NCBI GenBank assembly: GCA_947593925.1
Contig: CANQDU010000008.1
Coordinates: 1-64,000, forward strand
DNA length: 64,000 nucleotides
DNA from: an uncultured Clostridia bacterium
GTDB lineage: Bacteria > Bacillota > Clostridia > Oscillospirales > JAAYOS01
Reading direction: 5' to 3'
Shown: in pieces, positions 7,294 through 16,301 of the stretch
Layout of the letters: every line of letters starts with the position of its first letter
Position numbering within the stretch: the first letter of the stretch is position 1
The notes under the pieces: model-generated
Databases searched by the model: none
What the model was told of the DNA's origin: nothing
What the model saw: the letters and a program-made list of their open reading frames with translations, nothing else
Translations under genes and position numbers: made by a program

Positions 7294-8955
7294 TTATTTG
7301 CTCTGTGCCTTTGCCCATGTGTCCCGGAGACCCACGATGCAGTTGTAGGTATCCGGCAGCGGGTCGCGGACAAAGTACCCGTCCCGCACGAACTGGAACC
7401 TCTCGCCCTCCGGCGTGTCCGCAAGGCACGCCTCGAGCTTGGCTTCCGGGTAGACGGTGACGCTGTTCTTATCCACGACGTCGAGGAAGCTCATCCCCTC
7501 CGGCAGGTCGAAGACGTTCGGCTGAGTGAAGAGGTATCCGTACTCGCGGAGCGTCGCCGAAACGGCGGTGAGCGCGTCCACCCAGTGTATCGTGCCCTTT
7601 ATCTTGCGGCCGTCTGACGGATTGCCGCAGCCGCTCTCGAGGTCGGCGGTGCAGCGGAGCTCCGTCACCTCGCCCGCGTCGTTCTTTACCACCTCGTCGC
7701 AGCGGACGATGTACGCTCCCATCAGGCGCACCTCCCCGCCGGGCTTGAGACGGAAGAACTTGGGCGGCGGAGTCTCCGCGAAGTCCTCGCGCTCCACCCA
7801 CAGCTCGCGGGAGAAGGCGACGCGGCGCTTCGTCGGCTCGTCGTTCTGCGGGTCGTTCGCTATCTCGAAATACTCCATTTTGTCCTCGGGGTAGTTGGTA
7901 ATGACGAGCTTTATCGGATCCTTCACCGCCATGCGGCGCGGAGCCGTGCGGTTCAGCTCGTCGCGGATGCAGTGCTCGAGAAGGCCGATGTCCACTATGC
8001 TGTACGCCTTCGAGACGCCGCAGCGCGAGAGGAAGTCCTTAATCGCGGAGGGCGTGTAGCCCCGGCGGCGGAGGCCGCGAAGCGTCGGCATACGCGGGTC
8101 GTCCCACCCATCGACGAGGCCGTTTTCGACGAGCTGACGCAGGTAGCGCTTGCTCATCGAGGTGTAGGTCATGTTGAGGCGCGCGAACTCGTACTGATGC
8201 GGCGCGGGGTCGAAGCCGATGTTCTCCACTACCCAGTCATAGAGCGGACGGTGGTTCTCGAACTCTATCGAGCAGCAGGAGTGCGTGATGCCCTCGAGCG
8301 CGTCCTGAATGGGGTGCGCGAAGTCGTAGAGCGGGTAGATGCACCACTTGTCGCCCTGACGGTGGTGCGTCGCATGCAGGATGCGGTATATCGCCGGGTC
8401 GCGCATGTTCATGTTCGGCGAGGACATGTCTATCTTCGCGCGGAGGGTGTGCGTCCCGTCCGCAAACTCGCCGTTCTTCATCCGCTCGAAGAGGTCGAGG
8501 TTTTCCTCCACGGAGCGGTCGCGCCACGGGCTGTTCTTTCCGGGCTCGGTGAGCGTTCCGCGGTACTCGCGCATCTGCTCGGGCGTAAGGTCGCAGACGT
8601 AGGCCTTACCGTCCTTTATGAGCTTCACGGCATACTCGTAGCACTTGTCAAAGTAGTCCGAGCCGTAGAAGACGCCGCCCGTCGGCTCAAAGCCGAGCCA
8701 GCGGATGTCCTCGAGTATCGCGCGGACGTACTCCTCGTCCTCCTTGGTGGGGTTCGTGTCGTCATAGCGGAGGTTGAACTTCCCGCCGTACTTCTCGGCC
8801 GTCGAAGCGTTTATCCATATAGCCTTCGCCGAGCCGATGTGGATATATGCGTTCGGCTCCGGCGGGAAGCGGGTGTGTATCTCGCGCGTGAAGCCGTTCG
8901 CCTTCTGTTCGTCGATTATATCGTGAATAAAGTTGGAAACATTGCTGTTGTCCAT
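7294..8955 (-). CDS. glnS: Glutamine--tRNA ligase
   Basis: A 553-residue class I aminoacyl-tRNA synthetase. The catalytic domain starts with FPPEPNAYIHIGSAKA (HIGH motif, near residue 34), the KMSKS-equivalent reads TSMSKRYL near 265, and the C-terminal anticodon-binding beta barrels fill the last 200 residues. Its length matches GlnRS rather than GluRS. Bacterial GlnRS implies direct charging of tRNA-Gln, so the transamidation route is not needed for glutamine. The start ATG has AAAGGAGAG upstream. It is 15 bases behind gltX, so the two are co-transcribed. Confidence 0.96.
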   Translation of the reverse strand: MDNSNVSNFIHDIIDEQKANGFTREIHTRFPPEPNAYIHIGSAKAIWINASTAEKYGGKFNLRYDDTNPTKEDEEYVRAILEDIRWLGFEPTGGVFYGSDYFDKCYEYAVKLIKDGKAYVCDLTPEQMREYRGTLTEPGKNSPWRDRSVEENLDLFERMKNGEFADGTHTLRAKIDMSSPNMNMRDPAIYRILHATHHRQGDKWCIYPLYDFAHPIQDALEGITHSCCSIEFENHRPLYDWVVENIGFDPAPHQYEFARLNMTYTSMSKRYLRQLVENGLVDGWDDPRMPTLRGLRRRGYTPSAIKDFLSRCGVSKAYSIVDIGLLEHCIRDELNRTAPRRMAVKDPIKLVITNYPEDKMEYFEIANDPQNDEPTKRRVAFSRELWVEREDFAETPPPKFFRLKPGGEVRLMGAYIVRCDEVVKNDAGEVTELRCTADLESGCGNPSDGRKIKGTIHWVDALTAVSATLREYGYLFTQPNVFDLPEGMSFLDVVDKNSVTVYPEAKLEACLADTPEGERFQFVRDGYFVRDPLPDTYNCIVGLRDTWAKAQSK

Positions 8956-8970
8956 TCGAGGTCTCTCCTT

Positions 8971-10695
8971 TTATCTTGAGTTCCATTCGGAGGTGTCCGC
9001 CCCGAGCGCCGCGCCGGCTCTCTCGAGCCGTCCCATAAAGAAATCGCCGCTCACGTCCGGGTCGTCTCCGTCCATTATCTTCAGGACCGAATACATATCG
9101 GGCGACTGCCGCCTGCCGCATATCGCTATGCGGAGAGCCATCGACACGTCGCCGGCGCTTCCCTTCCACTTCTCCGGCTCCTGCCGGTAGAGCTTGGTGT
9201 CCGGGCAGTAGCCGAGGCTTTCGGCAAGCGCCTTCACGTTCTCAAACCATTCGTTCCCGTCCGGCTCGAGCATCGTGTGCTTTTCGTGCCACATCTGCAT
9301 ACGCTGTCGGTAATACGCCCGGAGGATGTTTGCCATCTCCTCTGGCGTCATGCCCTCGGGCGGGGTGTAGTCCGGCTCGAAGAGCTCCTCGTAGAAGAAG
9401 CTCATGTAGGGCTTCACCTCGCTCCAGACGGCGAAGTCCTTGCGCGGTTTCTTGCCGCCCCTGCCTATTGCGAGTATCGCGCGGGCGTAGTCCGGGCTGC
9501 GCTCGAGGAGCGCGGCAAAGTCCGGGTCGTACTCCTTCGCCCAGTCGAGGACGCCGTCGTAGACCTCGGCGGCCGTCATGCGGCTTATGACCTCTTTCGA
9601 GACGTCGCGGAGCTTGTCCTCGTCAAAGAGCGAGCCCGCCGGGTTCATCTTCTTCGGGGAGAACTTGAAGTCGCCCACCGGCGCCGTGGGATTTGCGCGC
9701 CGCCAGTCCTCGAAGTTGGAGTTCAGTATCGTCATTATATACTCGTACACCGACGGCACGGGGTATCCCTGCTCGCGGTAGAACGAGAGCGCGAGCTCGG
9801 GGTCCTTGCGCTTGGAGAGCTTGCGCTTGGATGCGCCGTCCATCTTCTGGAGCGTTCCGACGTGCAGGTACTTCGGCAGCTTGAAGCCGAGCGCCGAGAA
9901 GAGTTGGATATGCAGCGGCAGGCTCGGCAGCCACTCATCCCCGCGCACGACGTGCGTGGTGCGCATGAGGTGGTCGTCTACGGCGTGGGCGAAGTGGTAG
10001 GTCGGTATCCCGTCCGACTTCAGCAGGACGTGGTCGATGTCGTTTTCGGTGAGCTCGAGCGGTCCCTTGATGAGGTCTGTAAACTTAATTTTGTGCTCTA
10101 TCGAGCCCTCCGAGCGGAAGCGAAGCACCCACTCCTTCCCCTCGGCGAGCGCGGCCTTTATATCCTCCATAGGACGGTCGCGCCAGACGGCGTACTTGCC
10201 GTAGTAGCCGAAGTTCTCCTTTGCCGCCTCCTGCCGGGCGTGAATCTCCTGCAGCTCCTCCTCGGTGCAGAAGCAGGGGTATGCCTTGCCCTCCGCGACG
10301 AGCTTCTTCGCGTAGACGTGGTATATGTGCGCGCGGCGGGACTGCTTGTAGGGGCCGTAAGCTCCCTTCTCGCCGTCTATCGTCGCGCCCTCGTCGAAGT
10401 TTATCCCGTAGTGCGCGAGGCCGCGAATAAGCGACTCTATCGCCCCCGGAACCTCGCGCTTGCTGTCGGTATCCTCGACGCGCAGGAAGAGCGTGCCGCC
10501 CGACTGGTGGCACATCCGCTCGGAGGTTATGCCCTGCACGAGGTTTCCGAGGTGGACAAATCCGGTGGGGCTCGGCCCCATGCGGCTCACGACCGCGCCC
10601 TCCGGCAGGTCGCGCGGCGGGTACTGTTCCTCGAGCGCCTCCGGCGTGTTCGTCACGTCCGGGAAAAGCAGCTCGCTAAGCGCCTTGTAGTCCAT
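8971..10695 (-). CDS. gltX: Glutamate--tRNA ligase
   Basis: A 574-residue class I synthetase. Visible motifs are SRMGPSPTGFVHLGN (HIGH region, near residue 37), LRVEDTD near 75, and the KMSKS-equivalent KRKLSKRKDPE near 290. The protein is longer than the usual 480-500 residue GluRS, with an N-terminal extension of about 35 residues and a long anticodon-binding region, as in one clostridial subgroup. The start ATG follows GGGAGGATG. First gene of the gltX-glnS-amidase operon. I looked for a T-box leader upstream and did not find the conserved T-box sequence. Confidence 0.95.
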   Translation of the reverse strand: MDYKALSELLFPDVTNTPEALEEQYPPRDLPEGAVVSRMGPSPTGFVHLGNLVQGITSERMCHQSGGTLFLRVEDTDSKREVPGAIESLIRGLAHYGINFDEGATIDGEKGAYGPYKQSRRAHIYHVYAKKLVAEGKAYPCFCTEEELQEIHARQEAAKENFGYYGKYAVWRDRPMEDIKAALAEGKEWVLRFRSEGSIEHKIKFTDLIKGPLELTENDIDHVLLKSDGIPTYHFAHAVDDHLMRTTHVVRGDEWLPSLPLHIQLFSALGFKLPKYLHVGTLQKMDGASKRKLSKRKDPELALSFYREQGYPVPSVYEYIMTILNSNFEDWRRANPTAPVGDFKFSPKKMNPAGSLFDEDKLRDVSKEVISRMTAAEVYDGVLDWAKEYDPDFAALLERSPDYARAILAIGRGGKKPRKDFAVWSEVKPYMSFFYEELFEPDYTPPEGMTPEEMANILRAYYRQRMQMWHEKHTMLEPDGNEWFENVKALAESLGYCPDTKLYRQEPEKWKGSAGDVSMALRIAICGRRQSPDMYSVLKIMDGDDPDVSGDFFMGRLERAGAALGADTSEWNSR

Positions 10696-10807
10696 TTATA
10701 CATCCTCCCGCATATATCGTCCCGTGGGACGCTTATTGTCCCCGGGAAATAAATATCCGAATACTCCGCCGCCGGGAAGCTTTCCCGCCCGGCTCACGGA
10801 TACTACA

Positions 10808-10836
10808 AATATAGCACAGCGGAGGCGATTTTTCAA
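10808..10836 (-). promoter_or_regulatory. Promoter of the gltX-glnS operon
   Basis: On the minus strand, TTGAAA (10831-10836), a 17-base spacer and TATATT (10808-10813). The leader of about 105 bases holds a GC-rich hairpin at roughly 10771-10796 (stem GCCGGGCGGGAA / TTCCCGGCGGC). Confidence 0.7.
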
Positions 10837-10962
10837 TATTTTTCTTACGTTGACGCCGCTTCCGAAAAAACAAAAAAATTTTTTGAAAAAGCTGTCCCGA
10901 AATACGAGGGTGCGGACATATACGGATGAAACACGGAAATACCGTTGAAAGGAGCGTTTCAG

Positions 10963-12012
10963 ATGAAGAAGAAAATACTTGCGGTCCTGCTCGTGCTTGC
11001 CGTATTCGCGTCGCTCGCCGCCGCGGAGGTCGCGGTGCTCCGCGCGCGTCCGAACGCCGACTTCGGATTTGTCGAAGAGGAGTACACGCTCGTGCGTGAG
11101 AGTTGGCGGTACGTCCTGAAGGACGGCTGTATCCCGGTGGACAGCTGCGAGGACGGCGGCGGACTCACCGTGCTCGGGATAGGTCAGACGAACTGGGAGC
11201 CGCGCACCCCGACTCTCATATTTACGACAGACCGCGCGATAGCGCTCACCGGCGTCAACTACGGCGGCAAATACTACGAAGAAACAAAGAACATTCCTTT
11301 CGGCACGGTCGAGCGATGGGAGAACGGAGAGTGGACGCCCGCCGGCGATATGGGGCTGGAGTACGCCATTGTGATGCTCGGCGGACTTCCTCCCTTCCGC
11401 TCCACCGACGGACCGACGGAGGCGCCCGGCAGCATCGGCACAAGCCTCCGCCTGTACGAGCCCGCACGGTACCGCGTCACCCTCAACTACCGCACAAAAG
11501 AGGACGAATATACCACGGGGGACGAGCTATACCACACGGTCTTCGAGTTCACCGTCCCGGAGGCGACGGAGAAGCCGTATGACCTCATCGGTTGGCACCT
11601 TTATATGAACGAAAAGAAAAAGGATGGCGTGTCCCTCGGGTATTACAGCGGCATGATGACCCTTGCCGTCCGCTCCAACGACGGCACGCCGCTCTACTGC
11701 GACAAAGCCTGCAACACCGTAGAGATGTTCGAGGACGGCAAGTGGGTCCCGGTGCCGGACACGCCCGACGGAAATGACGCCATAGAGCACTTGGGCGGTG
11801 AGGATCCCGCACTTTTGGAAGATACGAACCGCAGGTACAACACCGGACTTTGGAGCTACACAAACAACACATACGAGACCGAGCAGATCTCTCTGCGTCT
11901 GCCGGATACACAGCACAGGTATCGCGTGAAGCTCACCTTTGTCGAGAATCCCGACGGCACGGGCAAGCGCCATGAGCTGACCTTCGCGTTCCGCTTTGAG
12001 GACGAAAACTGA
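10963..12012 (+). CDS. Secreted protein with two tandem Ig-like domains
   Basis: A 349-residue exported protein of unknown role. Residues 1-20 form a signal peptide (MKKK, then a Leu/Val/Ala core) ending near an AAA-E site. The rest is two copies of one domain, about 35-195 and 200-349. Each has a W.LY or W.Y start, an ENGxWxPxGD or EDGKWVPVPDT turn, a glycine-rich loop, SLRLYEPARYRV or SLRLPDTQHRYRV, and a final VEFTV/AFRF strand. That pattern matches Ig-like domains common in uncharacterised Firmicutes surface proteins (Big_14 type, from memory). I chose the ATG at 10963, which has GAAAGGAG upstream, over an in-frame TTG at 10945. A strong terminator follows, so it is monocistronic. Confidence 0.75.
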   Translation: MKKKILAVLLVLAVFASLAAAEVAVLRARPNADFGFVEEEYTLVRESWRYVLKDGCIPVDSCEDGGGLTVLGIGQTNWEPRTPTLIFTTDRAIALTGVNYGGKYYEETKNIPFGTVERWENGEWTPAGDMGLEYAIVMLGGLPPFRSTDGPTEAPGSIGTSLRLYEPARYRVTLNYRTKEDEYTTGDELYHTVFEFTVPEATEKPYDLIGWHLYMNEKKKDGVSLGYYSGMMTLAVRSNDGTPLYCDKACNTVEMFEDGKWVPVPDTPDGNDAIEHLGGEDPALLEDTNRRYNTGLWSYTNNTYETEQISLRLPDTQHRYRVKLTFVENPDGTGKRHELTFAFRFEDEN

Positions 12013-12026
12013 ATGTTTCGGGCGGC

Positions 12027-12064
12027 GTCCGCGCGGAGCGTACCTCCGCGCGGACAGGTTTTTT
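12027..12064 (+). terminator. Rho-independent terminator
   Basis: Twelve-bp stem GTCCGCGCGGAG / CTCCGCGCGGAC with loop CGTAC, followed by AGG and six T. It ends the secreted-protein transcript. Confidence 0.9.
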
Positions 12065-12188
12065 CGACTTTTTACGCAAATTTAAGATTTCGGGCATTGC
12101 ATTTTACGTTTATATCTGATAAAATTATTTTATAAAGATACATACATACAAAAATTTACAATTTTATACGGAAAAAGGAGTGGAACCG

Positions 12189-13160
12189 ATGCCCGACACA
12201 AAGAAAAAGCGCCGTTGGCGTCCCGGCGACAGGAAGGACGGCTGGCTCCTGCGCGGCACGTCCCCGATGGAGCGCGTCTCGCCGTTCATCATGAAGAAAC
12301 GCTCGGACGCGCAGAACTACTTCCGCGACAGCCTCGAAATAACCGAAATAGAGAAGTACATAAAGCGCAAGCGCGAGGAGGGGCTGAAGGGCTTCGGACT
12401 GATGCACGTCCTGCTTACCTGCTACCTCCGCGCGGTGGCGGCGATGCCGGCGGTCAACCGCTTCTGCGTCGGCCATCGCGTGTACGCGAGAAAGGACATA
12501 CAGGTCTCGCTCGTCATCAAGCGCGAGATGGCTTTGAGCTCGCCGGACACCGCCCTGAAGCTGCACTTCCGGCCGGACTTCACGGCGGAGGACGTATACG
12601 CCACGGTCACGAAGGCCATAGACGACTACCGAAACGACCCCGGCGGCGGCTTCGACTCGGCGGCAAAGATACTCAACTTCATGCCGCGCTTCCTGCTGAA
12701 GTTTGCGGTGTGGTTTCTCAGTCTGCTCGACTACTTCGGCCTCCTGCCGAAGGTGCTCACCGACCTCAGCCCGTTCCATGCGTCCTTCTTCATCACCTCG
12801 ATGGGCTCGCTCGGCATACCGCCGATATTCCACCACGTCTACGACTTCGGCAACGTCCCGCTGTTCATGAGCTTCGGGGCGAAGCGTCAGCGCTACGAGC
12901 TGAACCGGGACGGCTCGGTCCGCACCGTGCGGTATATTGACTACACCTTCGTCATGGACGAGCGGGTCTGCGACGGGTACTACTTCGCCTCCGCCGCAAA
13001 GCTGATGCAGCGCACGCTCAAGCGCCCGGACGATCTAGACCGCCCCCCGAAGCGCGTGCTCGAAGACCCGAAGATAGACAAGCCGAAGAAGCATGGAAAG
13101 GACGGCGGCCGCACGGACGCGCCGGATACCGAGGCAGAAGTTTCCGCAGTCCTCGACTGA
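12189..13160 (+). CDS. Lipoyl-less E2/CAT-like acyltransferase with Glu in place of the catalytic His
   Basis: A 323-residue protein resembling the catalytic domain of 2-oxoacid dehydrogenase E2 / chloramphenicol acetyltransferase. There is no lipoyl domain and no E1/E3 gene nearby. Family-like features are FGLMHVLLTCYLRAVAAMPAVNRF near residue 75, and the active-site loop near residue 255. That loop normally reads HxxxDG; here it is DERVCDG, so the catalytic His is Glu. A hydrophobic stretch (FLLKFAVWFLSLLDYFGLL, near 170) may touch the membrane. The last 50 residues are charged and probably disordered. Activity is therefore uncertain: it may be a pseudoenzyme or a diverged acyltransferase. 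The ATG at 12189 has AAAAGGAG upstream; an in-frame GTG at 12180 is less likely. Confidence 0.75.
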   Translation: MPDTKKKRRWRPGDRKDGWLLRGTSPMERVSPFIMKKRSDAQNYFRDSLEITEIEKYIKRKREEGLKGFGLMHVLLTCYLRAVAAMPAVNRFCVGHRVYARKDIQVSLVIKREMALSSPDTALKLHFRPDFTAEDVYATVTKAIDDYRNDPGGGFDSAAKILNFMPRFLLKFAVWFLSLLDYFGLLPKVLTDLSPFHASFFITSMGSLGIPPIFHHVYDFGNVPLFMSFGAKRQRYELNRDGSVRTVRYIDYTFVMDERVCDGYYFASAAKLMQRTLKRPDDLDRPPKRVLEDPKIDKPKKHGKDGGRTDAPDTEAEVSAVLD

Positions 13161-13177
13161 CAATATCCGACCATATC

Positions 13178-13213
13178 AAAAGGCGGACGGTACAACAGTA
13201 CCGTCCGCCTTTT
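13178..13213 (+). terminator. Terminator hairpin after the E2-like gene
   Basis: A perfect 16-bp stem, AAAAGGCGGACGGTAC / GTACCGTCCGCCTTTT, with loop AACA. The A-tract and T-tract on the two sides let it work in both directions. It abuts array R2. Confidence 0.85.
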
Positions 13214-13506
13214 GCGAGCCTCGCAGAGTTTCGCGCCGTTAGGCGCGAAATAGATTTCAATCCGTTTTTTCCGGCGGCGTGAATGCACCTGCAAACCAAC
13301 ACCGCATCCGGTTCGCTACGCAGCCTACGGCTGCGCCGCGCCGGTTCGCGCGGTTAAAGTTGCTTGCCACGGGCAAGCAACTTTGCGGAGCCGGAATTCA
13401 TTTCCGGCGAGCATTTCCATCGGAAGGGCTCCCACGCGGTCGCCGACCGCGTGGGAATGCGAAGCGGAGTGCATTCCGCCGGGCAAGGCTACGCCTTGTC
13501 CGGCGG
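13214..13506. repeat. Mosaic hairpin array R2 at the 3' end of the brkB-like gene
   Basis: No gene lies in 13161-13488. The stretch contains module g (13217-13234), module a (13258-13281), module c from 13338 with the stem AAAGTTGCTTGCC / GGCAAGCAACTTT (13356-13368 and 13372-13384), module d with the stem CCCACGCGGTC / GACCGCGTGGG (13431-13455), and a closing stem CCGCCGGGCAAGGC / GCCTTGTCCGGCGG (13476-13506). The closing stem contains the stop codon of the neighbouring gene (13489-13491). Modules g, a, c, d and the closing stem all recur at 1-269 or 63002-63347. Confidence 0.85.
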
Positions 13507-14430
13507 TCTGAGTTCGGTCGTGAGCGCCGCGCGGAGTGCGGCGGTCTCCGCGATATATGCGTTCACTTCCGCGCCGAACATTATCACGAAGCAGACGACG
13601 AGCAGCCACACCGCAAGTCCGAGGAACGCGCCGACGCCGCCGTACAGCGCGGAGTAGCGCGAAAACGTGCTCATATACGCCTCGAAGCCCCGGCTGACGA
13701 GCGTCCAGCTCACGGCGGCTATCGCCGCGCCTATCGCCGTCTGGCGCATCTCGAGGCGGAAGCCCGGCGTCGCGGCGTACATCACGAGCACAAAGAGGAA
13801 CAGCAGCGGGAGCGTGAAGGCGTACCGCGCCACCGTGACCACGACGTCTCCGCTCTGCCAGTTCTCTCCCGCGATGTAGCTCACGATGTCGCGGCCGAAC
13901 ACCCAGACGACGAGGCTCAGCGCTATCATCGCGACGAAGCCCACCATCAGCAGCACCGAAATTATCCGTCCCTTGAAGTAGTTCGGCGTCCTGCCGGTGT
14001 GGGATATGCAGATACCGCGCATCAGCGCCCATATTCCCGCCGACGCCGACCAGACCGACAGCACTATCTGCACGACGGTGTAGCCCGTCGAGCTCGGAGC
14101 GTGCTCCATGACCTCCCGCAGGGTAGACGCAACCGACTCGGGGAATATCGCCGAGAGCAGGCCCGTATCGAACGCGAACGGCATCCTCGAGAGCCACCCC
14201 GCCACGAGCATGAGTATCGGGAAGATGGCGAGCAGCAGAAAGAACGCCGTCTGCGCGGCGGTGCCTATCAGGTTGTCTCTCAGCACCCGGAACACGAAGC
14301 CGAACACTTCTCTCGCCCTTCTGTGACCCAAGAGCCACGTGTCAAGGCGCTCTATGCCGGTCGTGTGCTCGCGGCTCGCCGGAACGTCCGGGAAGCGCCG
14401 CAGTCCGAGCTTATTCGGTTTTTCCGACAC
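13489..14430 (-). CDS. YihY/BrkB family integral membrane protein
   Basis: A 313-residue polytopic membrane protein of the YihY/virulence-factor-BrkB family, whose molecular function is unsettled (not RNase BN, as once thought). Six hydrophobic segments can be seen, for example LIGTAAQTAFFLLLAIFPILML near 45-65, ISVLLMVGFVAMIALSLVVWVF near 150, and GGVGAFLGLAVWLLVVCFVIMFGAEVNAYI near 270. The last one carries the family's typical GAEVN motif. I chose the GTG at 14430, preceded at good distance by GGGAGGTGA; the upstream ATG at 14448 has no ribosome site. The stop codon is inside the terminal hairpin of array R2. Confidence 0.88.
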   Translation of the reverse strand: MSEKPNKLGLRRFPDVPASREHTTGIERLDTWLLGHRRAREVFGFVFRVLRDNLIGTAAQTAFFLLLAIFPILMLVAGWLSRMPFAFDTGLLSAIFPESVASTLREVMEHAPSSTGYTVVQIVLSVWSASAGIWALMRGICISHTGRTPNYFKGRIISVLLMVGFVAMIALSLVVWVFGRDIVSYIAGENWQSGDVVVTVARYAFTLPLLFLFVLVMYAATPGFRLEMRQTAIGAAIAAVSWTLVSRGFEAYMSTFSRYSALYGGVGAFLGLAVWLLVVCFVIMFGAEVNAYIAETAALRAALTTELRPPDKA

Positions 14431-14496
14431 GCCGCTCACCTCCCGCATTCGTCCGCCGAATGCTCGGCGGACTTATCAGAGTTGTTTCCATAGCCG

Positions 14497-15378
14497 TCAG
14501 TTCGTCGCCTTCTTCAGAAGCTCCGTGAGGTTTTCCGTGGTGAAGCGGTACACCCTGTCGCAGAACTGGCAGGAGACCTCCGCGCCGTGTCCCTCGGCTA
14601 TCATCTCCTCGAGCGCCTTCTTCCCGCTCGAGATGAGCGCGCGCTCGACGCGCTCGAGGCTGCACCCGCAGCGGTATACCGCGTCGTACTCCTCGAGCTT
14701 TCTCGGCTCGAAGCCCTCGAGCAGCTTTTCAAGTATCTCCTCCGGGCCGCTGCCCGCGCCGAGGAGCTGTGTTACGGTCCCCGCGCGCATGACCGCGCCC
14801 TCGAGCTTTTCCGCGAACTCCTCCGGCGCGCCGGGGAGCAGCTGGACGAGGTATGCGCCGGCGGAGACTATCGACCCGTCCCCCGCGACGAGCACTCCCG
14901 CCGCGCAGGCGGTGGGTATCTGCTCGCTCTCTACAAAGTACGCCGCGACGTCCTCCGCGACCTCGCCGCCGACTATCTCGACCATGCCGACGTAGGGGTC
15001 GCGCATACGCAGATCCTTCACGACGGTGAGCGAGCCCTCGTGACCTATGAAGCCTCCGACGTCGAGCTTGCCGTCCGGACGGCGCGGCAGATCGACGTGC
15101 GGGTTATCCACGCATCCGCGCACCGAGCCGTCGCACTCGGCGACGGCGATGATCCTTCCGCCCGCGCCGTTTCCGTTGAAGCGGACGGTCACCGAGCCGC
15201 CGTCCACCTTTATCCCGCCGCCGATGAGCGACGTGACGGCGAGCACTCTGCCGAGCGCGGCGGAAGCCGTCGCGCTCGTGCCGTGTATCTCGTGGGCGCG
15301 CGCGACGATGTCGGTCGCGTCCACGGCGCAGGCGGAGATAAATCCGTCCGACGAAATCATTCTTACTGTCTTGCCCAT
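14497..15378 (-). CDS. hslO: Hsp33 redox-regulated chaperone
   Basis: A 293-residue Hsp33, a holdase switched on by oxidative unfolding. The four zinc-binding cysteines are present near the C-terminus: RCGCS near 235 and SCQFCD near 270 (CxC and CxxC). The N-terminal domain is complete (GHEGSLTVVKDL near 110). I chose the ATG at 15378 with GAGGAAATAAG upstream over longer in-frame starts. The methyltransferase gene ends 2 bases upstream, so the two are co-transcribed from a promoter at about 16.2 kb. Confidence 0.95.
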   Translation of the reverse strand: MGKTVRMISSDGFISACAVDATDIVARAHEIHGTSATASAALGRVLAVTSLIGGGIKVDGGSVTVRFNGNGAGGRIIAVAECDGSVRGCVDNPHVDLPRRPDGKLDVGGFIGHEGSLTVVKDLRMRDPYVGMVEIVGGEVAEDVAAYFVESEQIPTACAAGVLVAGDGSIVSAGAYLVQLLPGAPEEFAEKLEGAVMRAGTVTQLLGAGSGPEEILEKLLEGFEPRKLEEYDAVYRCGCSLERVERALISSGKKALEEMIAEGHGAEVSCQFCDRVYRFTTENLTELLKKATN

Positions 15379-15379
15379 C

Positions 15380-16123
15380 TTATTTCCTCGCCACAAAAAA
15401 TATTCTTTTCTCGTCCGGCGCGGGCGCACCGAAGCTCCGCTCCCCGAACGTCTCCGCCGACGAAAATCCGGCGTCCTTCAGCATATCGAGCACCGCGCGC
15501 GGCTCGTAGGCGCGCTCGAAAAATACCTCGCTTTCGCGCCGCCAGAGCCGTTTTTCCCGCAGGAAGACGTCCACCGTGTATTCGTAGAGACCGCCGCCGT
15601 CTCCCGCCACTCTCCAGATGCAGAGCGCGTTTTCGTCCTCGTCCACGTAGGCTTCGCCGTCCATGGCGGCAAAGTGCGCGGGCGTGTTCATGTCGAACAC
15701 GAACACGCCTCCCGGCTCGGTGAAGAGGCTGACACGGCGGAAGACCTCCGAAAGCTCCTCCGGCTCGGTCACGTGGTTCATCGAATCCTGCGTGGATACG
15801 CAGGCTCTTACCGTTCCGAAGAGGTCGAGCCGCCGCATATCCTGACATATGAACTGCGGCGGCGGGTCGGGCGGACTTTCCATGCTCCACAGCTTGTTCC
15901 ACGCCTCGGAGAGCATTTCCTCCGAGCTGTCCGCGCCGATAACGTCAAAGCCCATGCCCGCAAGCTCGAGCGAGAGCGTGCCCGTACCGCAGGCAAGGTC
16001 GAGAAGGATACCGTCCGCGACGCCGCGACGCCGCAGAAGCTCCGCGACGTAGCGCGCGAGCGCCGGATAGTCCACGTCGCGCGTGAACCTGTCGTATACC
16101 GCAGATAGCGCGGTGTAGCCCAT
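15380..16123 (-). CDS. Class I SAM-dependent methyltransferase
   Basis: A 247-residue Rossmann methyltransferase. Motif I reads LLDLACGTGTLSLELA near residue 42 and the acidic end of strand 2 is DVIGADSSEEML near 62. A CVSTQDSMNHV motif sits near 105, and FVFDMNTPAHF near 140. Proteins of this size and motif set are usually annotated only as generic methyltransferases; the substrate is unknown. The ATG at 16123 follows GGGAGGGGAG. First of two genes with hslO. Confidence 0.85.
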   Translation of the reverse strand: MGYTALSAVYDRFTRDVDYPALARYVAELLRRRGVADGILLDLACGTGTLSLELAGMGFDVIGADSSEEMLSEAWNKLWSMESPPDPPPQFICQDMRRLDLFGTVRACVSTQDSMNHVTEPEELSEVFRRVSLFTEPGGVFVFDMNTPAHFAAMDGEAYVDEDENALCIWRVAGDGGGLYEYTVDVFLREKRLWRRESEVFFERAYEPRAVLDMLKDAGFSSAETFGERSFGAPAPDEKRIFFVARK

Positions 16124-16178
16124 TCTTCTCCCCTCCCGCAGTCTTCGGCGGTAATCTGCCCGTCCGTACAGTATCGGT

Positions 16179-16207
16179 ATTATAACATAGTCCGCGGGAA
16201 AAAACAA
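16179..16207 (-). promoter_or_regulatory. Promoter of the methyltransferase-hslO pair
   Basis: On the minus strand, TTGTTT (16202-16207), a 17-base spacer and a perfect TATAAT (16179-16184). Confidence 0.7.
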
Positions 16208-16301
16208 CCCGCAGGACTTCGATGTGCTTTTCCCGCGCCATGCACCGCGCGGCGGCGCGCGGCATATACTCTATCGGAACAAAAACAAGCGGAGGTGCAG
16301 C

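Noticed and set aside
10696-10807. T-box riboswitch before gltX
   Set aside because: The conserved T-box sequence and specifier loop could not be found; only simple hairpins are present.
12189-13160. Part of a pyruvate dehydrogenase complex
   Set aside because: No lipoyl domain, no E1 or E3 gene nearby, and the catalytic His is missing.
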